Shown: one piece after another, positions 52,183-60,180 of the stretch
How the letters are laid out: each line of letters starts with the position of its first letter
How positions within the stretch are numbered: position 1 is the first letter of the stretch
Source of the DNA: Hyphomonadaceae bacterium
Lineage (GTDB): Bacteria > Pseudomonadota > Alphaproteobacteria > Caulobacterales > Hyphomonadaceae
Direction of reading: 5' to 3'
NCBI GenBank assembly: GCA_022844345.1
Contig: JALHLU010000008.1
Span: forward strand, 124,001-188,000
DNA: 64,000 nt
Notes under the pieces: generated by a model
What the model was told of the DNA's origin: nothing
The model's input: the letters and a program-made list of their open reading frames with translations, nothing else
Database searches by the model: none
Made by a program: the position numbers and the translations under genes

Positions 52183-52492
52183 GTACGCCTGAACCTGTTG
52201 GCCCCCACATGTACCCAGTGTCTTATAGATGTTGCAGAAGAGCTTCGGGCGCAAGGCGTCAAATGTGATCTGTGGAAGTGTTCCATACTGGCTGGCGCAA
52301 TCGTGAAAACTGCGTGAAGCCGGCGAACAGGGCATTCGGCTTTGTGGCGGAACAACCTGAAGAATGCGCCCCCTCGGCACGTGTGGTTGTGACCGCGCCC
52401 TTGTGCGCAAATCGTGAGGCCATGTGATGCGGCACGGAAAAGGGCGCGGGATCACTCCTGCGCCCCTCAACGCTTTCGGCGCGGATCCCAGC
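52183..52492. other. Intergenic region, about 310 bp
   Basis: The AT-richer part near 52200-52300 is the upstream region of the DUF2945 gene. The right end holds the terminator of the following lipoprotein gene (52438-52465). Nothing else is supported. Confidence 0.5.
52438..52465 (-). terminator. Intrinsic terminator of the 52493-52957 lipoprotein gene
   Basis: A 10-bp stem with one wobble (52442-52451 with 52456-52465), loop of 4, then TTTT on the minus strand. Confidence 0.8.
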
Positions 52493-52957
52493 CTAGTGGA
52501 TCATCACGTTGATTGTGCGCGTCTCGGTCACTGGCGCGGCCGCATCGGCGCTTTCGCGCTTCTCGACCTTCACCGTGGCGATCACGCCCGACTTCACTGG
52601 CTTGATCTTGATGACGTGATGCACAGAGCCGTCCGGCATCGTCTCGTCGGCGGCGCCGACGATCTCGACTTCGCCGGGCTTCCCGAGCGTCGCCGTCCAG
52701 GTGACGCCCGCGGCTGTCGGCAGGTGGATGCTCTCGGTCTTCGAAGTGTCGGTGTGGAACATGAACTTGTCCGGCGTCTCAGCCGTGTTGGCGTCGTCCG
52801 AAGCGTCCGCTGCTTTCATCGCATCGTCCATCGGGCCGTGGCCGTCAGGGGCGTCAGCCACAGGCGCTTCGACCACGGGGGCGGCCGGAGCGACGGGCGC
52901 TTCGCCGCCGCAGGCGGCGAGGACAAGGGCGGACATCGAAAGGACTGCAAGTCGCAT
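52493..52957 (-). CDS. Small lipoprotein of unknown function
   Basis: A 154-residue protein: MRLAVLSMSALVLAACGG is a lipoprotein signal (LAAC, Cys16). An Ala/Pro/Val/Asp-rich linker follows, then a small beta domain (KTESIHLPTAAGVTWTATLG, HHVIKIKPVKSGVIATVKVEK). I do not recognise the domain; the pattern suits a small immunoglobulin-like or inhibitor-like fold. GAGGAGA precedes ATG 52957 and a terminator follows. Confidence 0.72.
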   Translation of the reverse strand: MRLAVLSMSALVLAACGGEAPVAPAAPVVEAPVADAPDGHGPMDDAMKAADASDDANTAETPDKFMFHTDTSKTESIHLPTAAGVTWTATLGKPGEVEIVGAADETMPDGSVHHVIKIKPVKSGVIATVKVEKRESADAAAPVTETRTINVMIH

Positions 52958-53208
52958 GGGTCGTCTCCTCATTCACCTCGTAGGGCGTTTGCGACGGTCT
53001 ACCGCGCCTGCTGGCCGGGCGGTAGTGGTGATCGGAAAGCTGGCTCCAGCCTTTCCCTGCTTTCGCATACACGATCCAGTGCGCGCCGCCCGAATCAGCG
53101 GGCCAGAAAACTGCTACGGCAACCCACGCCCATCTGGGCCTCGAAGCAGACGGCCTACGGACAAATGTCGCTGGCTTTTGTGCGAGGCGGAGGGCTCAAG
53201 GATTCACG

Positions 53209-54600
53209 TCACTCCTTCGTCGCCCGCTGATCCACGCCGCCCTGATGCAGGATCAAGTGCGCCGGTTTGCCACCGGCGGCGGGCATGAAGGTCACTTGCG
53301 CGTCCACCACTTTCAGGAAGAATTTCGACGGGCTTTCGGCGAACAGCGGAAACTTCGACTGGCCCGTCGCCTGCGCATGCAACTGACCGTTCTCGAGCGT
53401 GACTGTCAGCTTGAAGCTCTGCATCGCATCGAGCGCATAGACGCCCGCATAGCCTTGCAGCACATCGGCCGGCACAACCACTTCCTGCCGCTCGCCAGCG
53501 GGCGGCGGCGTCAGGGGGAGGGAGTTGTCCATCAGGTGCATGGCGATGTCGTCGGGAGTGCCAGTGCGGTTGCCGAGCAGGACAAGGCCAACATTGCGCT
53601 TCCGGTCGATTGCGATGATCGCGCCATACCCGCCCGTGCCTCCATCGTGATACGCGAAGCTGTTCGACGCCGTGCTGATGGTGATCCAGCCAAGGCCGAT
53701 ATCGGCGTCGCCGCCAATCTCGAAACGCGGTTGCTGTGCAAGCCGCATCGCGCGTTCGAGGTCAGTCTTCGGCTCGCCGATATTCGCGTCGAGGAATTGC
53801 AGCATGTCTGCCATCGTGGAGCGCAACGCGCCCGCGCCTGCGAGGCTCGGCAGGTCCCAGTTCGCCGTCGGCGCGCCGTCTGCGGCATGCCCCTTTGCCA
53901 GCAACGTCTGCATTTCGGGGGACAAGGTGACGCCCGACATATTCATGCCCAGCGGATCGAGGATGCGCGTGCGCACAAGGCTTTCGTAATCCGTCCCCGC
54001 GCGATGGGCGAGCAGGGCGCCCAGCAGGCCCATGCCGAGATTGGAATACTCGAATTCCGCCCCGGGATCCCGCGGCAGCTGATAACCGCCCAGGAAGTCG
54101 CTGAGCATGTGGGCCGTGTAGGTCGCGTAAGGGTTCGCCATATCGACCTTGGACAGATCGAGATTGTCCGGCAGGCGCGGCAACCCCGAATTCTGCTCGG
54201 CCAGATGCGCCAACGTGATCGCCTTGCCATTGCGCGTCGGCAGCGTCATCCCCGGCGGCGCGTATGTCTGGGCAGGAACATCAAGCGAAACTTCGCCCTT
54301 GCTCACCATGTCAGCCAGCAGCGTCGTTGTGAACACCTTGGTGACCGAGCCGATCTCGAACACGCTGTTCGGCCCGAGCGGCCGTGCGCCTGCGCCAGGA
54401 TCGCCATAGGCGACGATGCGCGTCGAGCCGTCCGCCTCCATGACGCCGAGAACGAGGCCCGTGGCGCGGCCATCCTCCACCCGCGATTTCAGGATATGCG
54501 TGAGCGCTGCGTCATCGGGAAAGGCTGGCGTCTGGGCCATTGCAACTCCTGCAAGCGAGAGGGCGATTGCCGAAAGGGCGGAGGAGAGGAGGCGGCGCAT
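53209..54600 (-). CDS. Serine hydrolase, class C beta-lactamase fold, exported
   Basis: A 463-residue protein with a signal peptide (cut after AMAQ). S85-VTK88 is the SxxK motif, FEYSNLGMG the YxN motif, and HDGGTGGYG the HxG-type third motif. A C-terminal beta domain (GVYALDAMQSFKLTVTLENG) follows. Such proteins are D-aminopeptidase-like, esterases or beta-lactamases acting in the periplasm. It is the third gene of the ECF sigma operon: its ATG at 54600 is 2 bases after the stop of the membrane protein gene. Confidence 0.9.
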   Translation of the reverse strand: MRRLLSSALSAIALSLAGVAMAQTPAFPDDAALTHILKSRVEDGRATGLVLGVMEADGSTRIVAYGDPGAGARPLGPNSVFEIGSVTKVFTTTLLADMVSKGEVSLDVPAQTYAPPGMTLPTRNGKAITLAHLAEQNSGLPRLPDNLDLSKVDMANPYATYTAHMLSDFLGGYQLPRDPGAEFEYSNLGMGLLGALLAHRAGTDYESLVRTRILDPLGMNMSGVTLSPEMQTLLAKGHAADGAPTANWDLPSLAGAGALRSTMADMLQFLDANIGEPKTDLERAMRLAQQPRFEIGGDADIGLGWITISTASNSFAYHDGGTGGYGAIIAIDRKRNVGLVLLGNRTGTPDDIAMHLMDNSLPLTPPPAGERQEVVVPADVLQGYAGVYALDAMQSFKLTVTLENGQLHAQATGQSKFPLFAESPSKFFLKVVDAQVTFMPAAGGKPAHLILHQGGVDQRATKE

Positions 54601-54602
54601 TG

Positions 54603-55208
54603 TTATTGGTCTCCGAAACGATCGATGTCGTCGATCATGCGTTGAATACGGGCGGCGCCGATGAGGTTCACGAGGACAATAAACCCCGATACGGCGACAG
54701 ATAGGAGGGCGGCGATGCCAAGGCCAAGCCCGAAGGTGAGTTTCTTCTCGCCTTCCGGCGATCCGACCCACAGTGCCACGAACCAGAGCGCAAGCCCCGG
54801 CGCGAACGGCAGCAGATACCAGCGCCAGACCGACCGCAGCGCATCGCGCTGCTTCACCAGGCCCGAACGATGGTGGTCGATCAGGCTCGCAAGCGATGCC
54901 TCGCCGGGCACACGCGTTGCGCCGGCTATGCGGTGAAGGTTCCACACCACCACCAGCGTGCCGATCATGATCGCCACATTCGCGATCGGCCACAGCGGCG
55001 TCGCCGGCTCCGGCCACGTCGCATACCAGCCGAACATCACGATCACGAAAGCCGATGCGATGTATTCCACCAGGTTGCGGCGGCTCACCTTCTTCTCGAA
55101 TGTGCGCGAGCGCGTGCGCATCTCCTCGACCGTGATGGTCACGGGCGTGGTCGGCATCGACTGCCAGAGCGACTGCAGGTCGCTGGGCTCTACGGGTTTG
55201 TTGCTCAT
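54603..55208 (-). CDS. Four-helix membrane protein, candidate anti-sigma partner
   Basis: A 201-residue protein: about 45 cytoplasmic residues (MSNKPVEPSDLQSLWQSM, then RTRSRTFEKKVSRRN), then two pairs of helices (LVEYIASAFVIVMFGWY, IANVAIMIGTLVVVWNL; WRWYLLPFAPGLALWFVALWV, AALLSVAVSGFIVLVNLIG). It starts within the sigma gene stop codon (ATGA). That coupling and the N-terminal arm suggest it holds the ECF sigma factor at the membrane, but it lacks a recognisable zinc anti-sigma motif. Confidence 0.7.
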   Translation of the reverse strand: MSNKPVEPSDLQSLWQSMPTTPVTITVEEMRTRSRTFEKKVSRRNLVEYIASAFVIVMFGWYATWPEPATPLWPIANVAIMIGTLVVVWNLHRIAGATRVPGEASLASLIDHHRSGLVKQRDALRSVWRWYLLPFAPGLALWFVALWVGSPEGEKKLTFGLGLGIAALLSVAVSGFIVLVNLIGAARIQRMIDDIDRFGDQ

Positions 55209-55741
55209 GACTTGCCTGCGCCTTCTGCCGCGCTGAAACGCTGGGCCAGAACAGCCTTGATGCGGTGGATCTTGGTGGCGACGGCGCCGGGCGAGAGGCC
55301 GGTGATCTCGCCGGTCTCCTTCGCATCGAGGCCGTCGAGATAAAGCAGCATCACCTGCCGGTCCGGCGGCTTGAGCTGGTGGATCAGCGCCATCAGCCGC
55401 GTCAGAGTATCGGTCTGTGCATGTGTCTCGTGCGTGCTCGCAGGATCAGGCGCTTCGGCAACGTGTTCGAGATCGACCCACTGCGAAACGCGCGCGCGCC
55501 TGTCCTTCTGCACATGGCTGGCCGCCGTGTTGTGCGCCACGCGATAGATCCAGGTCCGCAGCGACGACAGCCCGCGATAATGTTCGAACGAGCGCCAGAG
55601 CGCGAAATGAATGTCCTGCACCAGGTCGCGCTGACGGTCCGCGTCGCGCTCATAGGCGCGGGCGAGGCGGCCCAGCGCCGGGCCAAATTCGGCCGCGGCC
55701 CGTGCGTACAACTCGTCCTGGGTGAGGCGCTGCGCGTCCAT
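55205..55741 (-). CDS. ECF-type RNA polymerase sigma factor
   Basis: A 178-residue sigma factor: region 2 with DLVQDIHFALWRSFEHYRGLSSLRTWIYRVAHN, and region 4 with LTRLMALIHQLKPPDRQVMLLYLDGLDAKETGEITG and LSPGAVATKIHRIKAVL. The start at 55741 (MDAQRL) is preferred to 55759; GGGACAGGT stands ahead of it. It is first in an operon with the membrane protein and the serine hydrolase. A GGAAC stretch lies about 49 bases upstream and may be its own promoter. Confidence 0.9.
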   Translation of the reverse strand: MDAQRLTQDELYARAAAEFGPALGRLARAYERDADRQRDLVQDIHFALWRSFEHYRGLSSLRTWIYRVAHNTAASHVQKDRRARVSQWVDLEHVAEAPDPASTHETHAQTDTLTRLMALIHQLKPPDRQVMLLYLDGLDAKETGEITGLSPGAVATKIHRIKAVLAQRFSAAEGAGKS

Positions 55742-55766
55742 ACCTGTCCCGTACCCCATCGTGGGC

Positions 55767-55794
55767 GTTCGGAAGAGATAGTCGCCAGCGTTCC
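55767..55794 (-). promoter_or_regulatory. ECF promoter candidate of the sigma operon
   Basis: On the minus strand GGAAC (55794-55790) is followed after 17-18 bases by CCGAAC (about 55772-55767). GGAAC is a common -35 core of ECF sigma factors, so the sigma gene may drive its own operon. The -10 is not a strict match. Confidence 0.4.
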
Positions 55795-55815
55795 AGATTT
55801 CTTACAGCAGGCCCA

Positions 55816-56190
55816 TCAGGCTTTTGTAACGTCCTTGACGGCGTAGGTGAGGGGCCGATCGTCCTCGTCGGTCACGGTGACGTATTCCCCGGCCTTGAAC
55901 GGATGGCGGCCCAGCTTGAAGACCGGCTCGTCATCTTCGGTCGTTCCTGCTTCATAATCGAAGAACCAGTTGTCGCCTCGGCGCTTCAGCAGGCCTTCGC
56001 GCGGGGCCGGCAAGTCCGGCGAGAAATGCCGGACGGTGCACATGTCGCGGTTTGCCTTCCAGGCCGCCTCGTCCAGAAGCCCCTTGGCGTCCAGTGGGGC
56101 GACAAGCGTGTACCCGTAACGGTCGTCGCCATTGGCGAACTCCGTCCCGGGATTGCGTGCAAGACGCAGCGAAATGCGAAACAGCGACAT
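55816..56190 (-). CDS. Protein of unknown function
   Basis: A 124-residue cytoplasmic protein, MSLFRISLRLARNPGTEFANGDD. The body has GYTLVAPLDAKG, ANRDMCTVRHFSPD and a C-terminal KAGEYVTVTDEDDRPLTYAVKDV. The Leu/Arg/Asp pattern suggests a compact beta domain. AGGAGGAC sits ahead of ATG 56190. No family was named. It is monocistronic, between the sigma operon and msrA. Confidence 0.72.
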   Translation of the reverse strand: MSLFRISLRLARNPGTEFANGDDRYGYTLVAPLDAKGLLDEAAWKANRDMCTVRHFSPDLPAPREGLLKRRGDNWFFDYEAGTTEDDEPVFKLGRHPFKAGEYVTVTDEDDRPLTYAVKDVTKA

Positions 56191-56336
56191 GGTCCTGTCC
56201 TCCTGTAGTTGGCTAATGACTGACACAGGAGATGGGGACGGCCTTGCGGCGGATCAAACCGGGGAGCAGCACTTCCAGCTCCGCGCTGCGGGAACCCGGC
56301 GTCTCATTTGTATCGAGTGCGTCGCGGACTACAGCG

Positions 56337-56846
56337 CTATTCGGCCGCCGCGCGTTTCGGCAGTTTCCAGCCGGGGCGTGCGAAGTGGCAGGTGTAGCCG
56401 TTCGGAATGCGCTCGAGATAATCCTGGTGCTCGGGCTCGGCTTCCCAGAAGGGACCGGCCGGTTCGAGTTCCGTGACGACCTTGCCGGGCCACAGGCCGG
56501 ACGCATCCACGTCTGCGATCGTGTCGAGCGCCGTGCGTTTCTGCTCTTCGCTTTCGTAGTAGATCGCGGAGCGGTAGCTCATGCCAATGTCATTGCCCTG
56601 GCGGTTCTTGGTCGTCGGGTCGTGGATCTGGAAGAAGAATTCGAGCAGGTCGCGATACGACCATTTCGCGGGATCGAAGATGATCTCGATCGCCTCGGCA
56701 TGCGTGCCGTGATTGCGGTAGGTGGCGTTGGGAACATCGCCGCCGGAATAGCCGACGCGGGTGGAGACCACGCCGGGTTTCTTGCGGATCAGGTCCTGCA
56801 TGCCCCAGAAACAGCCGCCGGCGAGGACTGCGCGTTCCGTGGTCAT
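56337..56846 (-). CDS. msrA: Peptide-methionine (S)-S-oxide reductase
   Basis: A 169-residue enzyme that repairs methionine-S-sulfoxide in proteins. The catalytic GCFWG has Cys12. Further signatures are [51 protein letters not shown] and the acidic [11 protein letters not shown]-terminal [11 protein letters not shown] supplies a possible resolving Cys. ATG 56846 gives the normal length; GGAGAGCCCC precedes it. Confidence 0.95.
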   Translation of the reverse strand: MTTERAVLAGGCFWGMQDLIRKKPGVVSTRVGYSGGDVPNATYRNHGTHAEAIEIIFDPAKWSYRDLLEFFFQIHDPTTKNRQGNDIGMSYRSAIYYESEEQKRTALDTIADVDASGLWPGKVVTELEPAGPFWEAEPEHQDYLERIPNGYTCHFARPGWKLPKRAAAE

Positions 56847-56934
56847 TGGGGCTCTCCTTGCGACTATGGATCGGACGGCACGCAATATAGTGCGCGGTTG
56901 TCACGATCCCTATACGCAGCAGGAGGGCGTCTGG

Positions 56935-58206
56935 TTACGCGGTCGGCCCGGCTTCGAGCACATCCTCAACCGTGCGCAGACCCGGTTTCGGCGAAGTCAC
57001 CAGCACGGCCATGTTGCCGGGGAGGTGCTTGTTGTCGAGCATTTTCTCGTGCGCCATCGGGATATCCGCCCACGGGAAGACTTCCGACATGCACGGATCC
57101 AGGCGGCGCTCCAGCATCAGCTGGTTGGCCTGGCTTGCCTGCAGCAGGTTCGCGAAGTGCGAGCCCTGCACGCGCTTCTGGCGCATCCAGAGGAAGCGGG
57201 CGTCCATGGTGAGGTTGAAGCCGGTGGTGCCCGCGCAGATGACAACCATGCCGCCGCGCTTCACGACGAAGACGGAGGTGGGCATCGTGGCTTCGCCCGG
57301 GTGTTCGAAGACGACGTCGACGTCCTTGTTGCCGGTGATCTGCCAGATCGCTTTGCCGAACTTGCGGGCTTCCTTCATGTACTCGTTGAACTCGGGCGTG
57401 TTCACTTTCGGAAGCTGGCCCCAGCACTTGAAGTTGTTGCGGTTGATGACGCCCTTGGCGCCCATCGACAGGACAAAGTCCGTCTTGGAATCATCAGAGA
57501 TAACGCCGATGGCGTTGGCGCCGGCAACCGCGCAGAGCTGCACCGCGTAGGAGCCGAGACCGCCAGACGCGCCCCAGACGAGAACGTTGTGGCCGGGACG
57601 CAGCACGTGAGGACGGTGGCCGAACAGCATGCGGTAGGCGGTGGCGAGGGTCAGCGTGTAGCAGGCCGCTTCTTCCCAGGTGAGGTGCTTGGGACGCTCC
57701 ATCAGCTGGCGCGACTGGACGCGGCAGAACTGCGCGAACGAGCCGTCCGGTGTTTCATAACCCCAGATGCGCTGGGTCGGCGAGAACATGGGGTCGCCGC
57801 CATTGCACTCTTCGTCGTCGCCATCGTCCTGGTTGCAGTGGATGACGACTTCATCGCCCGGCTTCCAGCGCTTCACGCGCGAGCCAACTGCCCAGACAAT
57901 GCCCGAGGCATCGGAGCCGGCGACGTGGAAGGGCTGCTTGTGAACGTCGAACATCGAAATGGGCTCGCCAAGGCCAGCCCAGATGCCGTTGTAGTTCACG
58001 CCGGCGGCCATCACGAGGACGAGCACCTCGTCGGACGCGATCTCGGGCGTCGGGACGACTTCAAGCTGCATCGCGGTCTTGGGGCGGCCCTGACGCTCGC
58101 GCCGGATCGCCCACGCGTGCATGGTCTTGGGTACGTGGAAGTCGGGCGGAATCTCTCCGACCGCGTACAGGTCTTTGACTTCGCGAGCCGTGCCGCTGTC
58201 TGCCAC
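56935..58206 (-). CDS. ccrA: Crotonyl-CoA carboxylase/reductase
   Basis: A 423-residue MDR-superfamily enzyme that reductively carboxylates crotonyl-CoA to ethylmalonyl-CoA with NADPH and CO2. VNYNGIWAGLGEPI, HVAGSDASGIVWAVG, WGYETPDGSFAQF, LVWGASGGLGSYAVQLC (NADP-binding) and FEHPGEATMPTSVFVVKRGGM are characteristic. Start is GTG with GGGGAGAG ahead. The ecm gene lies 2 kb away on the opposite strand. Palindromes of TTGC/GCAA form lie upstream (58316-58368). Confidence 0.96.
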   Translation of the reverse strand: MADSGTAREVKDLYAVGEIPPDFHVPKTMHAWAIRRERQGRPKTAMQLEVVPTPEIASDEVLVLVMAAGVNYNGIWAGLGEPISMFDVHKQPFHVAGSDASGIVWAVGSRVKRWKPGDEVVIHCNQDDGDDEECNGGDPMFSPTQRIWGYETPDGSFAQFCRVQSRQLMERPKHLTWEEAACYTLTLATAYRMLFGHRPHVLRPGHNVLVWGASGGLGSYAVQLCAVAGANAIGVISDDSKTDFVLSMGAKGVINRNNFKCWGQLPKVNTPEFNEYMKEARKFGKAIWQITGNKDVDVVFEHPGEATMPTSVFVVKRGGMVVICAGTTGFNLTMDARFLWMRQKRVQGSHFANLLQASQANQLMLERRLDPCMSEVFPWADIPMAHEKMLDNKHLPGNMAVLVTSPKPGLRTVEDVLEAGPTA

Positions 58207-58315
58207 TAGTGTCTCTCCCCGCGCCGGTGATCCTCCCCGAGGGCTGTGAGTGCACCGCGCTCACCAGCCTCGAGGGGCTGTAAAACGGGCGTCACATTGT
58301 CCAAGGAGCGGACGG

Positions 58316-58368
58316 ATTGCAAGCAATCTTGTTGCACTGCAATAGAGGGGCCAGGCCTGTTGCTGCAA
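58316..58368 (-). promoter_or_regulatory. Three TTGC/GCAA palindromes upstream of ccrA
   Basis: ATTGC-AA-GCAAT (58316-58327), TTGCA-C-TGCAA (58332-58342) and TTGC-T-GCAA (58360-58368), 110-160 bases before the ccrA start. TTTGCAAA-like palindromes are the kind of site bound by ScfR-type regulators (RamB, PccR) that control acyl-CoA and ethylmalonyl-CoA pathway genes. A related TTGC-A-GCAA lies ahead of ecm at 60163-60171. Confidence 0.5.
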
Positions 58369-58389
58369 GGCATCGGCGCAAGGGGCCCG

Positions 58390-58572
58390 TCAGGCGGGAC
58401 GTTCTGCCTCAGAGCCAGACTCTGGTTGAGGCAAGGCGTTTCGCGAGTCCGTGCAGGTTGAGGCATGATGTGTCACCTCCGCCCCTCGGTAGGTGAATCC
58501 AGCCAGCAGGACAAACGCCATGGAGGCGAATCCCGCTCCAAAACCAATCATCAGCCGAGGTGAGAGCGTCAT
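58390..58572 (-). CDS. Small membrane protein, 60 residues
   Basis: It starts MTLSPRLMIGFGAGFASMAF with one membrane helix (about residues 7-28). A His/Cys-containing hydrophilic tail follows (EVTHHASTCTDSRN). AAGGGGACC provides the ribosome-binding site before ATG 58572. No family known. It lies upstream of ccrA in the same direction, 183 bases away. Confidence 0.45.
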   Translation of the reverse strand: MTLSPRLMIGFGAGFASMAFVLLAGFTYRGAEVTHHASTCTDSRNALPQPESGSEAERPA

Positions 58573-58669
58573 GTCAGGTCCCCTTGTGTCATGGAGATAA
58601 ACAAGGCGTGAGATGGTGGCCAGATCGGGGCAGCGGGCTGGGCCCGCGAAATTTTCTTGAGAGGACTGC

Positions 58670-59554
58670 ATGACGCGTCAGGCATGGCTCAATGGCGTCT
58701 ACATCGCCGCCGAGGAGGCGAGGATCTCGCCTTTCGATCGCGGCTTCCTGTTCGCCGACGGGGTCTATGAGGTAACAGCCGTCTACAACAGTCAGCTCAT
58801 TGACATGGAGCGGCACCTCGATCGTCTCGAACGCTCCCTGCGCGAACTGAAGTTCGGGACCATGCCCGACCGGAAAGAGCTGGAAGACGTTCACCGCAAG
58901 CTGGTGTCGGCAAACGGTGTCGACGAAGGCTATGTCTATCTGCAAGTCACGCGCGGGGCCTATGGTGCACGCGACTTCGTGGCGCCCGACAACCCACGCC
59001 TGACCATCTTCATGTTCGCTGAAAAACGCGCGCTTATCGACACACCGTCGGCGCGCAACGGCTCGCGCATCGTGACGCTGCCGGACATCCGCTGGGCCCG
59101 GCGCGACATCAAGTCGGTCGGCTTGCTGGCGCAGGCGCTCGCCAAGACCGAGGCGAAGGCGCGCGGCGCGGACGATGCGTGGCTGGTGGCGCCCGATGGC
59201 TTCGTCACCGAGGGCGCGTCCTCCAATGCGTGGATCGTGACGAAGGATGGCGAGATCATCACACGGGCGATCTCGAACATGATCCTCGCGGGCGTGACAC
59301 GGCACGCGCTATTCGATGCGCTGGGCCAGAAGGGGATAAAGCTCACCGAGCGCAACTTCACAGCGGATGAAGCCCGCAATGCCGCCGAGGCTTTCTCGAC
59401 AGCAGCGACCGGGCTGGTGACGCCGGTTGTCGAGATTGACGGCGTTCAGCTGTCCGATGGAAAGCCGGGTCCAACGACACGAATGGTGCAGAAGGCCTAC
59501 TATACCGCAATTGGCGCCGACGTGCCGAAGACTGCGCCCTGGGTGAATGGCTGA
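58670..59554 (+). CDS. D-amino-acid transaminase-type class IV aminotransferase
   Basis: A 294-residue PLP enzyme of fold type IV. ISPFDRGFLFADGVYEV is the N-terminal signature. The PLP lysine lies in RRDIKSVGLLAQALAK, and the phosphate/substrate loop is EGASSNAWIV. TRAISNMILAGVTR is the C-terminal motif. The order and length fit D-alanine transaminase (Dat), which supplies D-Glu or D-Ala; branched-chain or ADC lyase activity is less likely. Confidence 0.9.
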   Translation: MTRQAWLNGVYIAAEEARISPFDRGFLFADGVYEVTAVYNSQLIDMERHLDRLERSLRELKFGTMPDRKELEDVHRKLVSANGVDEGYVYLQVTRGAYGARDFVAPDNPRLTIFMFAEKRALIDTPSARNGSRIVTLPDIRWARRDIKSVGLLAQALAKTEAKARGADDAWLVAPDGFVTEGASSNAWIVTKDGEIITRAISNMILAGVTRHALFDALGQKGIKLTERNFTADEARNAAEAFSTAATGLVTPVVEIDGVQLSDGKPGPTTRMVQKAYYTAIGADVPKTAPWVNG

Positions 59555-59620
59555 GAGCGGCGAACGCGACGGCGGCTGCGGATCGCGCTATGTCTTGGCG
59601 CTGCTGATTCGGGATTTACC

Positions 59621-60067
59621 TTGGACCATCGCGTCGAAATCCTGGGCGAGATGTTCACGGCCGTCGACTTCGGCGAGACCGCGCTCTTCGGATTGCCATG
59701 CGTCTACCTGATGGCGCACCAGGATGGCGGTGACATTTCCATCCAGTATGCGGGGCAGACACACAGGCTGAGCCAGCGCTATGCCGGGCATCACCAGCTG
59801 GAAGCCGCCATGGCGCTCGGCGCGACGCACGCGCTGGCGCTCGTCGCGCCCGGGGCGCGTGACCGGCGCGAGTTCGAGACCTTGTTGCGCTGGTATTTCC
59901 GGCCGCCGCTGAATCTCGAAGACATCCCCTCGCACATGCAGGCCTGGCGCGCGGCGATGCACTTCGGAAAGGCCGAGATCGCCGAACTGGCGCGCGCTGC
60001 ACACATGAGCGGGGCGCAGCCGATGCTGCCAGCATGGAGCAACCGGCCCAAGGTCGCGCGGGCTTAG
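59621..60067 (+). CDS. Small protein with a GIY-YIG-like segment
   Basis: A 148-residue protein. CVYLMAHQDGGDISIQYAGQTHRLSQRYAGHH resembles the GIY-YIG core (VYL...YAGQT..L..R...H), in the same order and spacing, but the rest differs. The apparent start is TTG at 59621 with weak GGGA ahead; ATG 59651 is the alternative. It could be a degenerate nuclease or a binding domain. It lies between the transaminase and ecm. Confidence 0.5.
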   Translation: MDHRVEILGEMFTAVDFGETALFGLPCVYLMAHQDGGDISIQYAGQTHRLSQRYAGHHQLEAAMALGATHALALVAPGARDRREFETLLRWYFRPPLNLEDIPSHMQAWRAAMHFGKAEIAELARAAHMSGAQPMLPAWSNRPKVARA

Positions 60068-60162
60068 GCGCAAGACAAGCCATTGGTTAAGCCAATCGGG
60101 CGGCACGACATTGCCGATGCGGCTTGCATCGGCCCACGGTTTGCAGTTTTGTGCCTTCGCAA

Positions 60163-60171
60163 TTGCAGCAA
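60163..60171 (+). promoter_or_regulatory. TTGC-A-GCAA palindrome before ecm
   Basis: A 9-bp palindrome of the same type as the three sites upstream of ccrA, here 9 bases before the ATG and beside the ribosome-binding site. TTTGCAG also occurs at 60140-60146. A shared regulator for ccrA and ecm is possible. Confidence 0.35.
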
Positions 60172-60180
60172 GGACTGAAG

